From Verrucomicrobia subdivision 3 bacterium UBA7542 (GTDB taxonomy: Bacteria; Verrucomicrobiota; Verrucomicrobiia; Limisphaerales; UBA11358), in contig DLMG01000427.1 in the NCBI GenBank assembly GCA_002479245.1, forward strand, positions 1-5,792: a DNA stretch of 5,792 bases. The letters are read 5' to 3'. How positions within the stretch are numbered: the stretch's first letter is position 1; every line of letters starts with the position of its first letter. A program made the position numbers and the translations under genes. A model generated the notes under the pieces. That model was given only the letters and a program-made list of their open reading frames with translations, did no database searches and was not told the DNA's origin. Below are positions 1 to 4,898 of this stretch, one piece after another.

Positions 1-1727
1 AATTGCGGATTGTCAGGTTCAAGCGTCACGGCCTGGGAAAGCTGGTTGGTGGCCTGGTCCAATTTGCCTTGCTTCCAATAAGCCTTCCCCAAACCGTTGT
101 GCGCCGCTGGAAAATCCGGGTTGTTGTCGAGAGTGGTAATAAAACAGGCGGCGGCTTCCTGCGGCCGGTCGAAATCCAGTAAAACCTTGCCGAAATTATA
201 GTGCATCGTTGTGTCAAACGGCGCGAGCCGGGCCGCGGCGCTCAGGTGACTGAGCGCTTCCTCGGATTTGCCTTTCTTCAACAAAACCATGCCGAGAAAA
301 AATTGTCCGGGTGGATAGTTTGGCTTAATCCGCACCGCGTTGGTGCAAAGAGTCAAAGCTTCATCCTCCTGGCCAATGGCATCCAACGCCTGGCCGAGAC
401 AGGCGCAGGCGATGTAATTATCCCTTGTCACCGCGAGCGCGTGGCGGAAAAGCGTGATGCTGCTGCGCCAGTATTTTATTTGAATTGACGTTATGGCGAG
501 ACAACCCACCAGCGCGGCTGTTCCAAGCAGCGCCGCGATTTTTTGTTTGTGCGGAGTCGAAATCAAAATGTCATTCACACTCCAAACGACAAGGATAAAA
601 AGCCCGATGCTTGGAACATAAGTAAAACGGTCGGCCATGGATTGCGACCCCACCTGGACAATGCCGATGGCCGGCACCAGCGTTCCCAAAAACCAAAACC
701 AGCCGGCCAACAAATAAGGCCGGCGGCGCGCTATAAAAATAAACGCGCCCGAACACATTGCCAGCAACAGCGCCGCGACAATGGCCAGAGCGACAAGCCC
801 CTGGCTCGGAAATGGATAAATGACGGCCAAATCCACCGGCCAAAAAATTTTGGAAATGTAACGCACATACGCCCAAAGCACGTTCGCCAGCCGAAGCGAA
901 AATGTGTCGGCTGAAACCGCGCCGCCCACCTTTTGAGTAAAAAAGGCGACGCCGCTTCCTGCCGCCGCCAAAGTGAAGAACGGAATTTTTTCTAAAATTA
1001 ACCGTGCCATATTTTGAACGCTGACCTCTGAACGCTGAACGCTGAACCGCTCCAACGGCCAGAAATCCAGCAGCAACAAAACGAATGGCAATGTCACCAC
1101 CATCGGCTTGGACATCAAACCGCACGCGAAGAATAACAGCGCGAGGAAGTAGTAAAGTGACGGGTGGCGAGTGACGGGTGACGAAGCAGAGTCCGTTCGT
1201 GTCACTTGACACGTGCCACTGGTCACGCACCGCACGTAGCGCGCGTACGCCAGCAACGTCAGCATCCAGAAAAATGCGCTCAACACATCCTTGCGCTCGC
1301 AGGCCCAAGCGACCGACTCGACGTGCAGCGGATGCCAGGCAAACAACGCCGCCACGAAAGCGCTGCGCCACAAGGCGCCGGTCAGTTCATTCAACAGCAG
1401 GAACAGCAGCAAAGTATTGGTGAGGTGAAAGAGCAGATTCGTCAAATGATGGCCGCCGGGGTTCAAGCCATACAGTTGGCAGTCCACCATGTGCGAGATC
1501 CACGTCAACGGAATCCAATAACCGGCGTTAATGTGTTCGAAACTCCACAGGATGTTCGGCCAACTCAACCCTGAATTGACGTGCGGATTTCCCGTGATGT
1601 AGCCGTCGTCATCGAAATTGGTGAAGTTGTGGCGGGTAATCGGCCAATATACGACCAATGTCACAAGGGCGAGCATGAGACAGATAACCGCAAAAAGCTG
1701 GTTCCTTGTTGGTCTGGCTGTGGACAT
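1..1727 (-). CDS. TMTC-like multi-pass membrane protein with TPRs, copy A (3' end outside window)
   Basis: I read one uninterrupted frame of 575 codons from the ATG at 1727-1725 to the low-coordinate edge, where it is still open, so the C-terminus is missing. The N-terminal part is strongly hydrophobic with many predicted membrane helices. The first loop has the acidic motif NFDDDGYI (about 37-44), followed by IPLTWISHMVDCQLYGLNPG (72-91), HPLHVESVAWACERKD (132-147), KPMVVTLPFVLLLLDFWPL (207-225) and QVGSQSMADRFTYVPS (358-373). These fit the TMTC/DUF1736 type of GT-C-fold membrane proteins, whose eukaryotic members are O-mannosyltransferases. Four 34-residue TPR units follow (about 437-573). 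It is closely similar to the upstream copy B throughout, including long near-identical DNA blocks, so it is a tandem duplicate, 28 bp behind it. Residues about 166-191 and 228-242 are made of heptanucleotide repeats. I see no Shine-Dalgarno sequence. A glycosyltransferase activity is inferred; substrate unknown. Confidence 0.9.
   Translation of the reverse strand, partial: MSTARPTRNQLFAVICLMLALVTLVVYWPITRHNFTNFDDDGYITGNPHVNSGLSWPNILWSFEHINAGYWIPLTWISHMVDCQLYGLNPGGHHLTNLLFHLTNTLLLFLLLNELTGALWRSAFVAALFAWHPLHVESVAWACERKDVLSAFFWMLTLLAYARYVRCVTSGTCQVTRTDSASSPVTRHPSLYYFLALLFFACGLMSKPMVVTLPFVLLLLDFWPLERFSVQRSEVSVQNMARLILEKIPFFTLAAAGSGVAFFTQKVGGAVSADTFSLRLANVLWAYVRYISKIFWPVDLAVIYPFPSQGLVALAIVAALLLAMCSGAFIFIARRRPYLLAGWFWFLGTLVPAIGIVQVGSQSMADRFTYVPSIGLFILVVWSVNDILISTPHKQKIAALLGTAALVGCLAITSIQIKYWRSSITLFRHALAVTRDNYIACACLGQALDAIGQEDEALTLCTNAVRIKPNYPPGQFFLGMVLLKKGKSEEALSHLSAAARLAPFDTTMHYNFGKVLLDFDRPQEAAACFITTLDNNPDFPAAHNGLGKAYWKQGKLDQATNQLSQAVTLEPDNPQ
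1015..1049. repeat. Heptanucleotide array, TGAACGC type, five units, inside copy A
   Basis: On the plus strand the units are TGAACGC, TGACCTC, TGAACGC, TGAACGC and TGAACCG, without gaps. The array encodes the hydrophilic residues just after the FWPLERFS motif of copy A (roughly 228-238), in the loop before the next membrane segment. The array is 35 bp long, so gain or loss of a single unit would shift the frame. The same loop of copy B carries a heptamer array of unrelated sequence. Confidence 0.85.
1157..1228. repeat. Inverted heptamer element (4 + 16-nt centre + 4) inside copy A
   Basis: The left arm, 1157-1184, is GTGACGG, GTGGCGA, GTGACGG, GTGACGA. The centre, 1185-1200, is 16 nt and ends in GTTCGT. 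The right arm, 1201-1228, is GTCACTT, GACACGT, GCCACTG, GTCACGC. Folded back, the pentamers pair in register: 1157-1161 with 1222-1226, 1164-1168 (GTGGC) with 1215-1219 (GCCAC), 1171-1175 with 1208-1212 (one mismatch) and 1178-1182 with 1201-1205, with 2-nt mismatched gaps between. It encodes about residues 166-191 of copy A, a loop between two membrane helices, and keeps the frame. The same layout is found in copy B at 3297-3398. Confidence 0.85.
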
Positions 1728-1755
1728 GATTAACAGGTGAGCAGTCTTTTAAAAA

Positions 1756-3888
1756 TCAATGCGTTTCCCGAAAAGGATGTCCCGCCTGATACAGGTTCAG
1801 CAATTCCCCGTCTTGGGCGGCGATTTTCTTCTGCCCGGCGGTTTGGGCAAGTTTGCCGGCTATTTGCGCGGTGGCAATGGCGTCTGGGAACCGGCCGGTT
1901 TCCGCATAGGCGGCGGAGAGCGTGGTGAGAAAAGCCGCCTGCCGATTTTGGGTCAGTTCACAGGCGCGTTTGGCCAGTTGAACGGCTTCCGTGCCGGAGC
2001 GGAGTCCGGAGTCGGGAGCGGTGGAGAGAATCCATGCAAGTTCGTTGAGCGCGTCAGCAAAGTCCGGCTTGAGACGCAACGCCTCGCGGTAATGAAAAAT
2101 GGTTTCCTTTGATTTGTGTTGTTGGGACAAAGCCTGCGCCAGGTGGTAATGCGCCTCCGCGAACTCCGGCCTTTCAACGAGAGCGGCGGTGAAATGACCC
2201 GTGGCTTCATCCGGTTTGTTGTGCAGCACCAAAAACAGGCCAAGATTGTATTGAATCTCGGAATTGTGAGGGGCCAGCCGCCCGGCAGCGTCAAGATGTG
2301 CCAGAGCTTCGTCCCGCCTGTCGTTTTGCAACAAAGCCATGCCGAAATTATATTGTGTCACCGGGCTGTTCGGCGAAATTTTCACCGCTTCAGCACAAAG
2401 CATCATGGCCTCCTTTTTCAGGCCCAAATCACTGAGGGTTTCGCCCAGGCAGGTGTAGGCGACGAAATTATCGGTTGTCACTTCAATGGCATGTCGGAAG
2501 AGTTTTATGCTGTTCTGCCAGTAACTCAGTTGAATTTCAGTGCCCACCAAACAACCCGCCAGCGCCACGCCCCCGGCCAACGTCGTAATTCGCCGCCAGT
2601 GGGGACGCCAGTTCAAAAAATCGTTTAAGCCCCACACCACCAGAATGAACAGGCCGACGCTGGGAATATACATGTAACGGTCGGCCATGGATTGCGAGCC
2701 GACCTGCACCAGGCCGATGGTGGGGATGAGCGTTCCCAAAAACCAGAACCAGCCAACGAGCAAATACGGATTTTGGCGCGCGCGCCAGATGGACAACCCC
2801 GACCACAGGGCCAGCAATAATGCCGCGCCAATCGCCAAACCGGCCGGCCAATGATACGGATGCGGATAAAAAATTGAGAGATCAGCCGGCCAAAATGTTT
2901 TGGAGATGTAACGCTCGTAGGCCCACAAAGCGTTTGCTACACGGGAAGAAAAGGGCAATTCAGCCGACGACCAAAGCGCCCGGCCCGAAGTTTGCACAAG
3001 ATATGTCACAACGCTGGCTGCCACTGTGAGCGCGAAGAAAGGCAGTTTCTCACAAATCAGCCCGAAGGCTGATTTGGTTGAGCCCCGAAGGCATTCGGGG
3101 TGCAGTTGAGGGTCGAGGGCCTGCTCGCGATTTATCGGAGTTGAGAGTTTTTCAGAACTGGAAACTTGGAACTGGAAACTGGAGAAACGGTTCAGCGGCC
3201 AGAAATCAATCAGCAACAGCACAAACGGCAGCGTCACCACCATCGGCTTGGACATCAGTCCGCAGGCAAAGAAAAAAAGCGCGAGGCAGTAATAAGGTGA
3301 CACGTGACATGTGACACGTGACAAGAAGGAAGCGGTTCGTGTCACTCGCCACTTGCCTGCCGTGCCGAAGCGTGGCGAAGGCTGGTCACTTGTCACATAT
3401 CGTGTGTAGGCCATCAATGTCAACATCCAGAAGAACGCGCTCAACACATCCTTGCGTTCAGCCGCCCACGCCACTGATTCGACGTGCAAGGGATGCCAGG
3501 CGAACAAGGCCGCCACGAAAGCGCTCCGCCACAAGGCTCCGGTGATTTGCCTCAACCAAAGGAACAGCAGCAAAGTGTTGGCGGCGTGAAAAAGCAGATT
3601 GGTCGAGTGATGGCCGCCGGGATTCAAACCATACAACTGGCAATCCAGCATGTGCGAAAGCCACGTCAACGGATGCCAGTTGGCGGCGGCTCCGGTTTGG
3701 AAAGCCCAGATCACCCCGGCCCAGGTCAGCCCGGCCTGAACGTGGGAATTGTTGGTAATGTAATCGTCGTCATCGAAGTTGACAAAATCGTGATGAGTAA
3801 TCGGCCAGTAGAGCGCGGTTGTAACCAGGGCAAGCGCCAGGCAGATGAGGGCGGTGAGCTGGTTTTTTGTCAGTTTGGCCGTGAGCAT
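1756..3888 (-). CDS. TMTC-like multi-pass membrane protein with C-terminal TPRs, copy B (complete, 710 aa)
   Basis: This is a complete frame from the ATG at 3888-3886 to TGA at 1758-1756. In order: first membrane helix (about 10-30); acidic loop motif NFDDDDYI (37-44); HPLTWLSHMLDCQLYGLNPG (72-91); HPLHVESVAWAAERKD (132-147); KPMVVTLPFVLLLIDFWPL (214-232); a DUF1736-like stretch (about 278-340); QVGSQSMADRYMYIPS (395-410); last helix about 436-455. It then has four regular TPRs (about 474-610) and a degenerate TPR-like tail (611-690) with LNELAWILSTAPDSGLRSG. The layout matches TMTC-type GT-C membrane proteins, in which the acidic pair in the first loop is considered catalytic. Protein glycosylation is therefore a reasonable inference, but donor and acceptor are unknown; automatic labels such as 'O-GlcNAc transferase' would rest only on the TPRs. 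Residues 166-198 and about 235-277 are repeat-derived insertions, the second about 27 residues longer than in copy A. It lies 18 bp behind the PHP gene and 28 bp before copy A. No clear Shine-Dalgarno precedes it. Confidence 0.95.
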   Translation of the reverse strand: MLTAKLTKNQLTALICLALALVTTALYWPITHHDFVNFDDDDYITNNSHVQAGLTWAGVIWAFQTGAAANWHPLTWLSHMLDCQLYGLNPGGHHSTNLLFHAANTLLLFLWLRQITGALWRSAFVAALFAWHPLHVESVAWAAERKDVLSAFFWMLTLMAYTRYVTSDQPSPRFGTAGKWRVTRTASFLSRVTCHVSPYYCLALFFFACGLMSKPMVVTLPFVLLLIDFWPLNRFSSFQFQVSSSEKLSTPINREQALDPQLHPECLRGSTKSAFGLICEKLPFFALTVAASVVTYLVQTSGRALWSSAELPFSSRVANALWAYERYISKTFWPADLSIFYPHPYHWPAGLAIGAALLLALWSGLSIWRARQNPYLLVGWFWFLGTLIPTIGLVQVGSQSMADRYMYIPSVGLFILVVWGLNDFLNWRPHWRRITTLAGGVALAGCLVGTEIQLSYWQNSIKLFRHAIEVTTDNFVAYTCLGETLSDLGLKKEAMMLCAEAVKISPNSPVTQYNFGMALLQNDRRDEALAHLDAAGRLAPHNSEIQYNLGLFLVLHNKPDEATGHFTAALVERPEFAEAHYHLAQALSQQHKSKETIFHYREALRLKPDFADALNELAWILSTAPDSGLRSGTEAVQLAKRACELTQNRQAAFLTTLSAAYAETGRFPDAIATAQIAGKLAQTAGQKKIAAQDGELLNLYQAGHPFRETH
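3053..3076 (-). repeat. Perfect 10-bp hairpin with UUCG loop inside copy B
   Basis: The arms 3053-3062 (CAAATCAGCC) and 3067-3076 (GGCTGATTTG) are exactly complementary, and the loop 3063-3066 reads TTCG on the coding strand. The mRNA therefore has a C(UUCG)G tetraloop, known for high stability. It encodes KSAFGLIC (about 272-279) at the end of the second inserted loop of copy B. No T-tract follows, so it is not a typical terminator. Copy A has no counterpart. Confidence 0.85.
3083..3100. repeat. Perfect 7-bp hairpin inside copy B
   Basis: The arms 3083-3089 (CCCCGAA) and 3094-3100 (TTCGGGG) are exactly complementary around a 4-nt loop. It is 6 bp from the 10-bp hairpin at 3053-3076, and both contain a CCGAAGGC core. 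Together they look like a two-stem palindromic element inserted in frame; this stretch encodes LHPECLRGS. It is absent from copy A. Confidence 0.75.
3105..3183. repeat. Heptamer-rich insertion in copy B (GTTGAGG and AACTGGA types)
   Basis: Four tandem units occupy 3156-3183: AACTGGA, AACTTGG, AACTGGA, AACTGGA. Shorter heptamer-like pairs lie nearby: GTTGAGG GTCGAGG at 3105-3118 and GTTGAGA GTTTTTC at 3140-3153, the latter weak. The region encodes a polar loop (about residues 236-262) after FWPLNRFS. The array sits at the same protein position as the TGAACGC array of copy A, but its unit sequence is different. Confidence 0.75.
3297..3398. repeat. Inverted heptamer element with a 30-bp insertion, inside copy B
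   Basis: The left arm, 3297-3324, is GTGACAC, GTGACAT, GTGACAC, GTGACAA. The 16-nt centre, 3325-3340, ends in GTTCGT as in copy A. The right arm is GTCACTC, GCCACTT (3341-3354), a 30-bp block (3355-3384), then GTCACTT, GTCACAT (3385-3398). Without the 30-bp block it has exactly the 4 + 16 nt + 4 layout of the copy A element. It encodes about residues 164-198, between membrane helices. The 30-bp block is a multiple of three and adds ten residues without breaking the frame. Confidence 0.85.
3361..3380. repeat. Tandem 10-mer pair within the 30-bp insertion
   Basis: CGTGCCGAAG (3361-3370) is followed directly by CGTGGCGAAG (3371-3380); the two differ at one base. The pair makes up most of the 30-bp block that splits the right arm of the inverted heptamer element of copy B. 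Confidence 0.7.
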
Positions 3889-3906
3889 AACCCGAAAGGT
3901 CTGAAA

Positions 3907-4707
3907 TCAAAATTTAACCACTTGACGTTTTCGCTGTATGAACCGGCAGCTTTCCCTGTAGCCGACAGAGCGTGCGAGCTGGATGGCTTCGGCAAAATTC
4001 ATCCCCACTTCCTCCGGCGCGTGGGCGTCCGAGCCAAACGTGATGGGCACACCTTTTTGAAACGCGAGCTGGAGGATTTCGCGGTTCGGATAAATTTCTT
4101 TGCAGTCCTTTCGCAACCCGGCGGTGTTGAGTTCGATGGCGCAATTGTTCTTTTTGGCCGCGTCCAGAAATTTTTCGTAAAGCGGCGCGCAGTCACGATC
4201 CGGCCGGTGGCCGAATTTTTTCGGCAAGTCCGCGTGGCCGATGATTTCAAAGAAGCCGGTTTCCGCGGCCCGGGTAAGCCGCTCGAAGTAAGTTGACCAA
4301 ACCTCGAACGGGTCGTGATTTTTCCATTTGGAAAGTTCGCGCGGATTATCCACGACCCAATCGTCGGAAACGTAGTGGACCGAACCGATGAGATAATCCC
4401 ACGGTTGGCGCGCCGTGAGTCCGCGAATCCAGTCCTCGTACCCGGGCAGATAATCCACTTCCAGCGCGAGGCGGATGGTCAGGTTCGGAAAATCCTTTTG
4501 CGCCTGGCAGACTTTGGCGATGTATTCGTCCAGTTGATCGGCGCGCATCCGCCAGTCGTCGAAATCGTCGCGCGGCATCGGCGAGTGGTCGGAGAAACCG
4601 ATTTCCGTGAAGCCGGCGGCCAGCGCGTGTTTGGCATATTCGCCCGGCTCGCCGGTCGCGTGCCGGCAAAGCGGCGTGTGCATGTGGTAATCGGCAGGCC
4701 ATTGCAT
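3907..4707 (-). CDS. PHP-family phosphatase, histidinol-phosphatase (HisJ/HisK) type
   Basis: The protein has 266 residues, the usual length for the HisJ family, and starts with the characteristic DYHMHTPLCRHA (6-17). Further metal-site motifs are in the expected order: GFSDHSP (37-43), LALEVDY (80-86, E83), IGSVHYV (107-113, H111), IIGHADL (155-161, H158), IELNTAG (191-197) and FGSDAH (224-229, D227 and H229). H8, H10, H16, H41, E83, H111, H158, D227 and H229 are the likely metal ligands by comparison with PHP enzymes. The family reaction is hydrolysis of L-histidinol phosphate to histidinol in the cytoplasm, the penultimate step of histidine synthesis. No other histidine gene is in the window, so another phosphate ester is possible. 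The start is set by the family N-terminus; no Shine-Dalgarno is visible because a heptamer array lies there. It is probably the first gene of an operon with copies B and A (18 bp to B). Confidence 0.93.
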   Translation of the reverse strand: MQWPADYHMHTPLCRHATGEPGEYAKHALAAGFTEIGFSDHSPMPRDDFDDWRMRADQLDEYIAKVCQAQKDFPNLTIRLALEVDYLPGYEDWIRGLTARQPWDYLIGSVHYVSDDWVVDNPRELSKWKNHDPFEVWSTYFERLTRAAETGFFEIIGHADLPKKFGHRPDRDCAPLYEKFLDAAKKNNCAIELNTAGLRKDCKEIYPNREILQLAFQKGVPITFGSDAHAPEEVGMNFAEAIQLARSVGYRESCRFIQRKRQVVKF

Positions 4708-4710
4708 GGC

Positions 4711-4745
4711 GTTGAGTGTTGAGAGTTGAGCGTTGAGTGTCGAAT
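4711..4745. repeat. Heptanucleotide array, GTTGAGN type, directly before the phosphatase start
   Basis: Five units in plus-strand order: GTTGAGT, GTTGAGA, GTTGAGC, GTTGAGT and GTCGAAT. In the mRNA this covers positions about -4 to -38 relative to the phosphatase ATG, so the array replaces the usual ribosome-binding region; the transcript there is C/U/A-rich and probably poorly structured. The phosphatase frame stays open through the array (it would read STLNAQLSTLNA), but with no start codon there. Confidence 0.85.
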
Positions 4746-4765
4746 AAAAAACGGGGCGTTGGAGT

Positions 4766-4781
4766 TCAAGCTTCAGCTTGA
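4766..4781. repeat. Small perfect palindrome (7-bp arms) between genes
   Basis: The arms TCAAGCT (4766-4772) and AGCTTGA (4775-4781) flank a 2-nt centre. Five T residues follow on the plus strand. It lies between the GC-rich hairpin and the heptamer array and may be part of the same composite repeat. A 2-nt loop is too tight for a good RNA hairpin, so an operator or repeat edge is as likely. Confidence 0.5.
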
Positions 4782-4791
4782 TTTTTCCTGG

Positions 4792-4815
4792 GAGCGCCGG
4801 GCGTCCCGCCGGCTC
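4792..4815. repeat. GC-rich imperfect hairpin, possible REP-like interspersed repeat
   Basis: CCGG (4797-4800) pairs with CCGG (4809-4812), and CG (4802-4803) with CG (4807-4808), with one bulged G and a 3-nt loop. Its sequence is much more GC-rich than its surroundings. It resembles short palindromic intergenic repeats that I associate with Verrucomicrobia genomes, but this is a recollection and copy number cannot be seen here. Confidence 0.4.
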
Positions 4816-4830
4816 TTGGTCTAAGTGTAC

Positions 4831-4858
4831 AAAAAAGCGGAACCCTCACGAGTTCCGC
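4831..4858 (-). terminator. Intrinsic terminator of the NTF2-like gene
   Basis: On the minus strand GCGGAACTC pairs with GGGTTCCGC (nine pairs, one of them T-G) around a GTGA loop of the GNRA type, followed at once by six T residues (4836-4831). It starts 40 bp after the stop codon at 4899, so it ends that transcript and separates it from the downstream phosphatase/TMTC genes, which then need their own promoter in 4708-4830. Confidence 0.9.
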
Positions 4859-4898
4859 CCTGATGCTGCAAACTTGAACTGCTGGTGAATCTGGCAGG

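Larger units (their letters stand above)
4708..4830 (-). other. Intergenic region expected to hold the operon promoter
   Basis: Between the terminator and the phosphatase start, this stretch is filled by repeats (4711-4745, 4766-4781, 4792-4815). The best promoter-like pair I find on the minus strand is TTGAAC (4769-4764) and TATTCG (4746-4741) with 17 bp between them; the -10 match is poor. No riboswitch-like or other structured leader is evident. Confidence 0.35.

Noticed and set aside
571..1371. 266-codon open frame on the minus strand in another frame of copy A
   Set aside because: The continuous copy A frame covers the same DNA with all expected motifs matching copy B; the alternative frame is Arg/Gly/Ala-rich and resembles nothing.
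2116..2628. 170-codon plus-strand open frame opposite the TPR part of copy B
   Set aside because: Antisense shadow of the TPR coding region; no start context and no family features.
1756..3888. O-GlcNAc transferase annotation for the TPR proteins
   Set aside because: The TPRs alone would suggest it, but no GT41 catalytic domain is present; the N-terminal part is a multi-pass TMTC-like membrane domain.
3484..4296. 270-codon open frame on the plus strand across the copy B start and the phosphatase gene
   Set aside because: It is antisense to two genes with full family motifs, crosses their boundary, and its translation is low in recognisable structure.
1015..4745. CRISPR array or integron-type cassette repeats
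   Set aside because: The units are 7 bp without spacers, partly inside coding frames, and no cas or integrase gene is present.
4741..4769. Sigma-70-like promoter TTGAAC - 17 bp - TATTCG for the phosphatase operon
   Set aside because: The spacing is ideal but only three of six -10 bases match and the site lies in repeat sequence; too weak to call.
4766..4786. Plus-strand intrinsic terminator (palindrome followed by five T)
   Set aside because: A 2-nt loop and short AT-rich stem are unfavourable, and no plus-strand gene precedes it.
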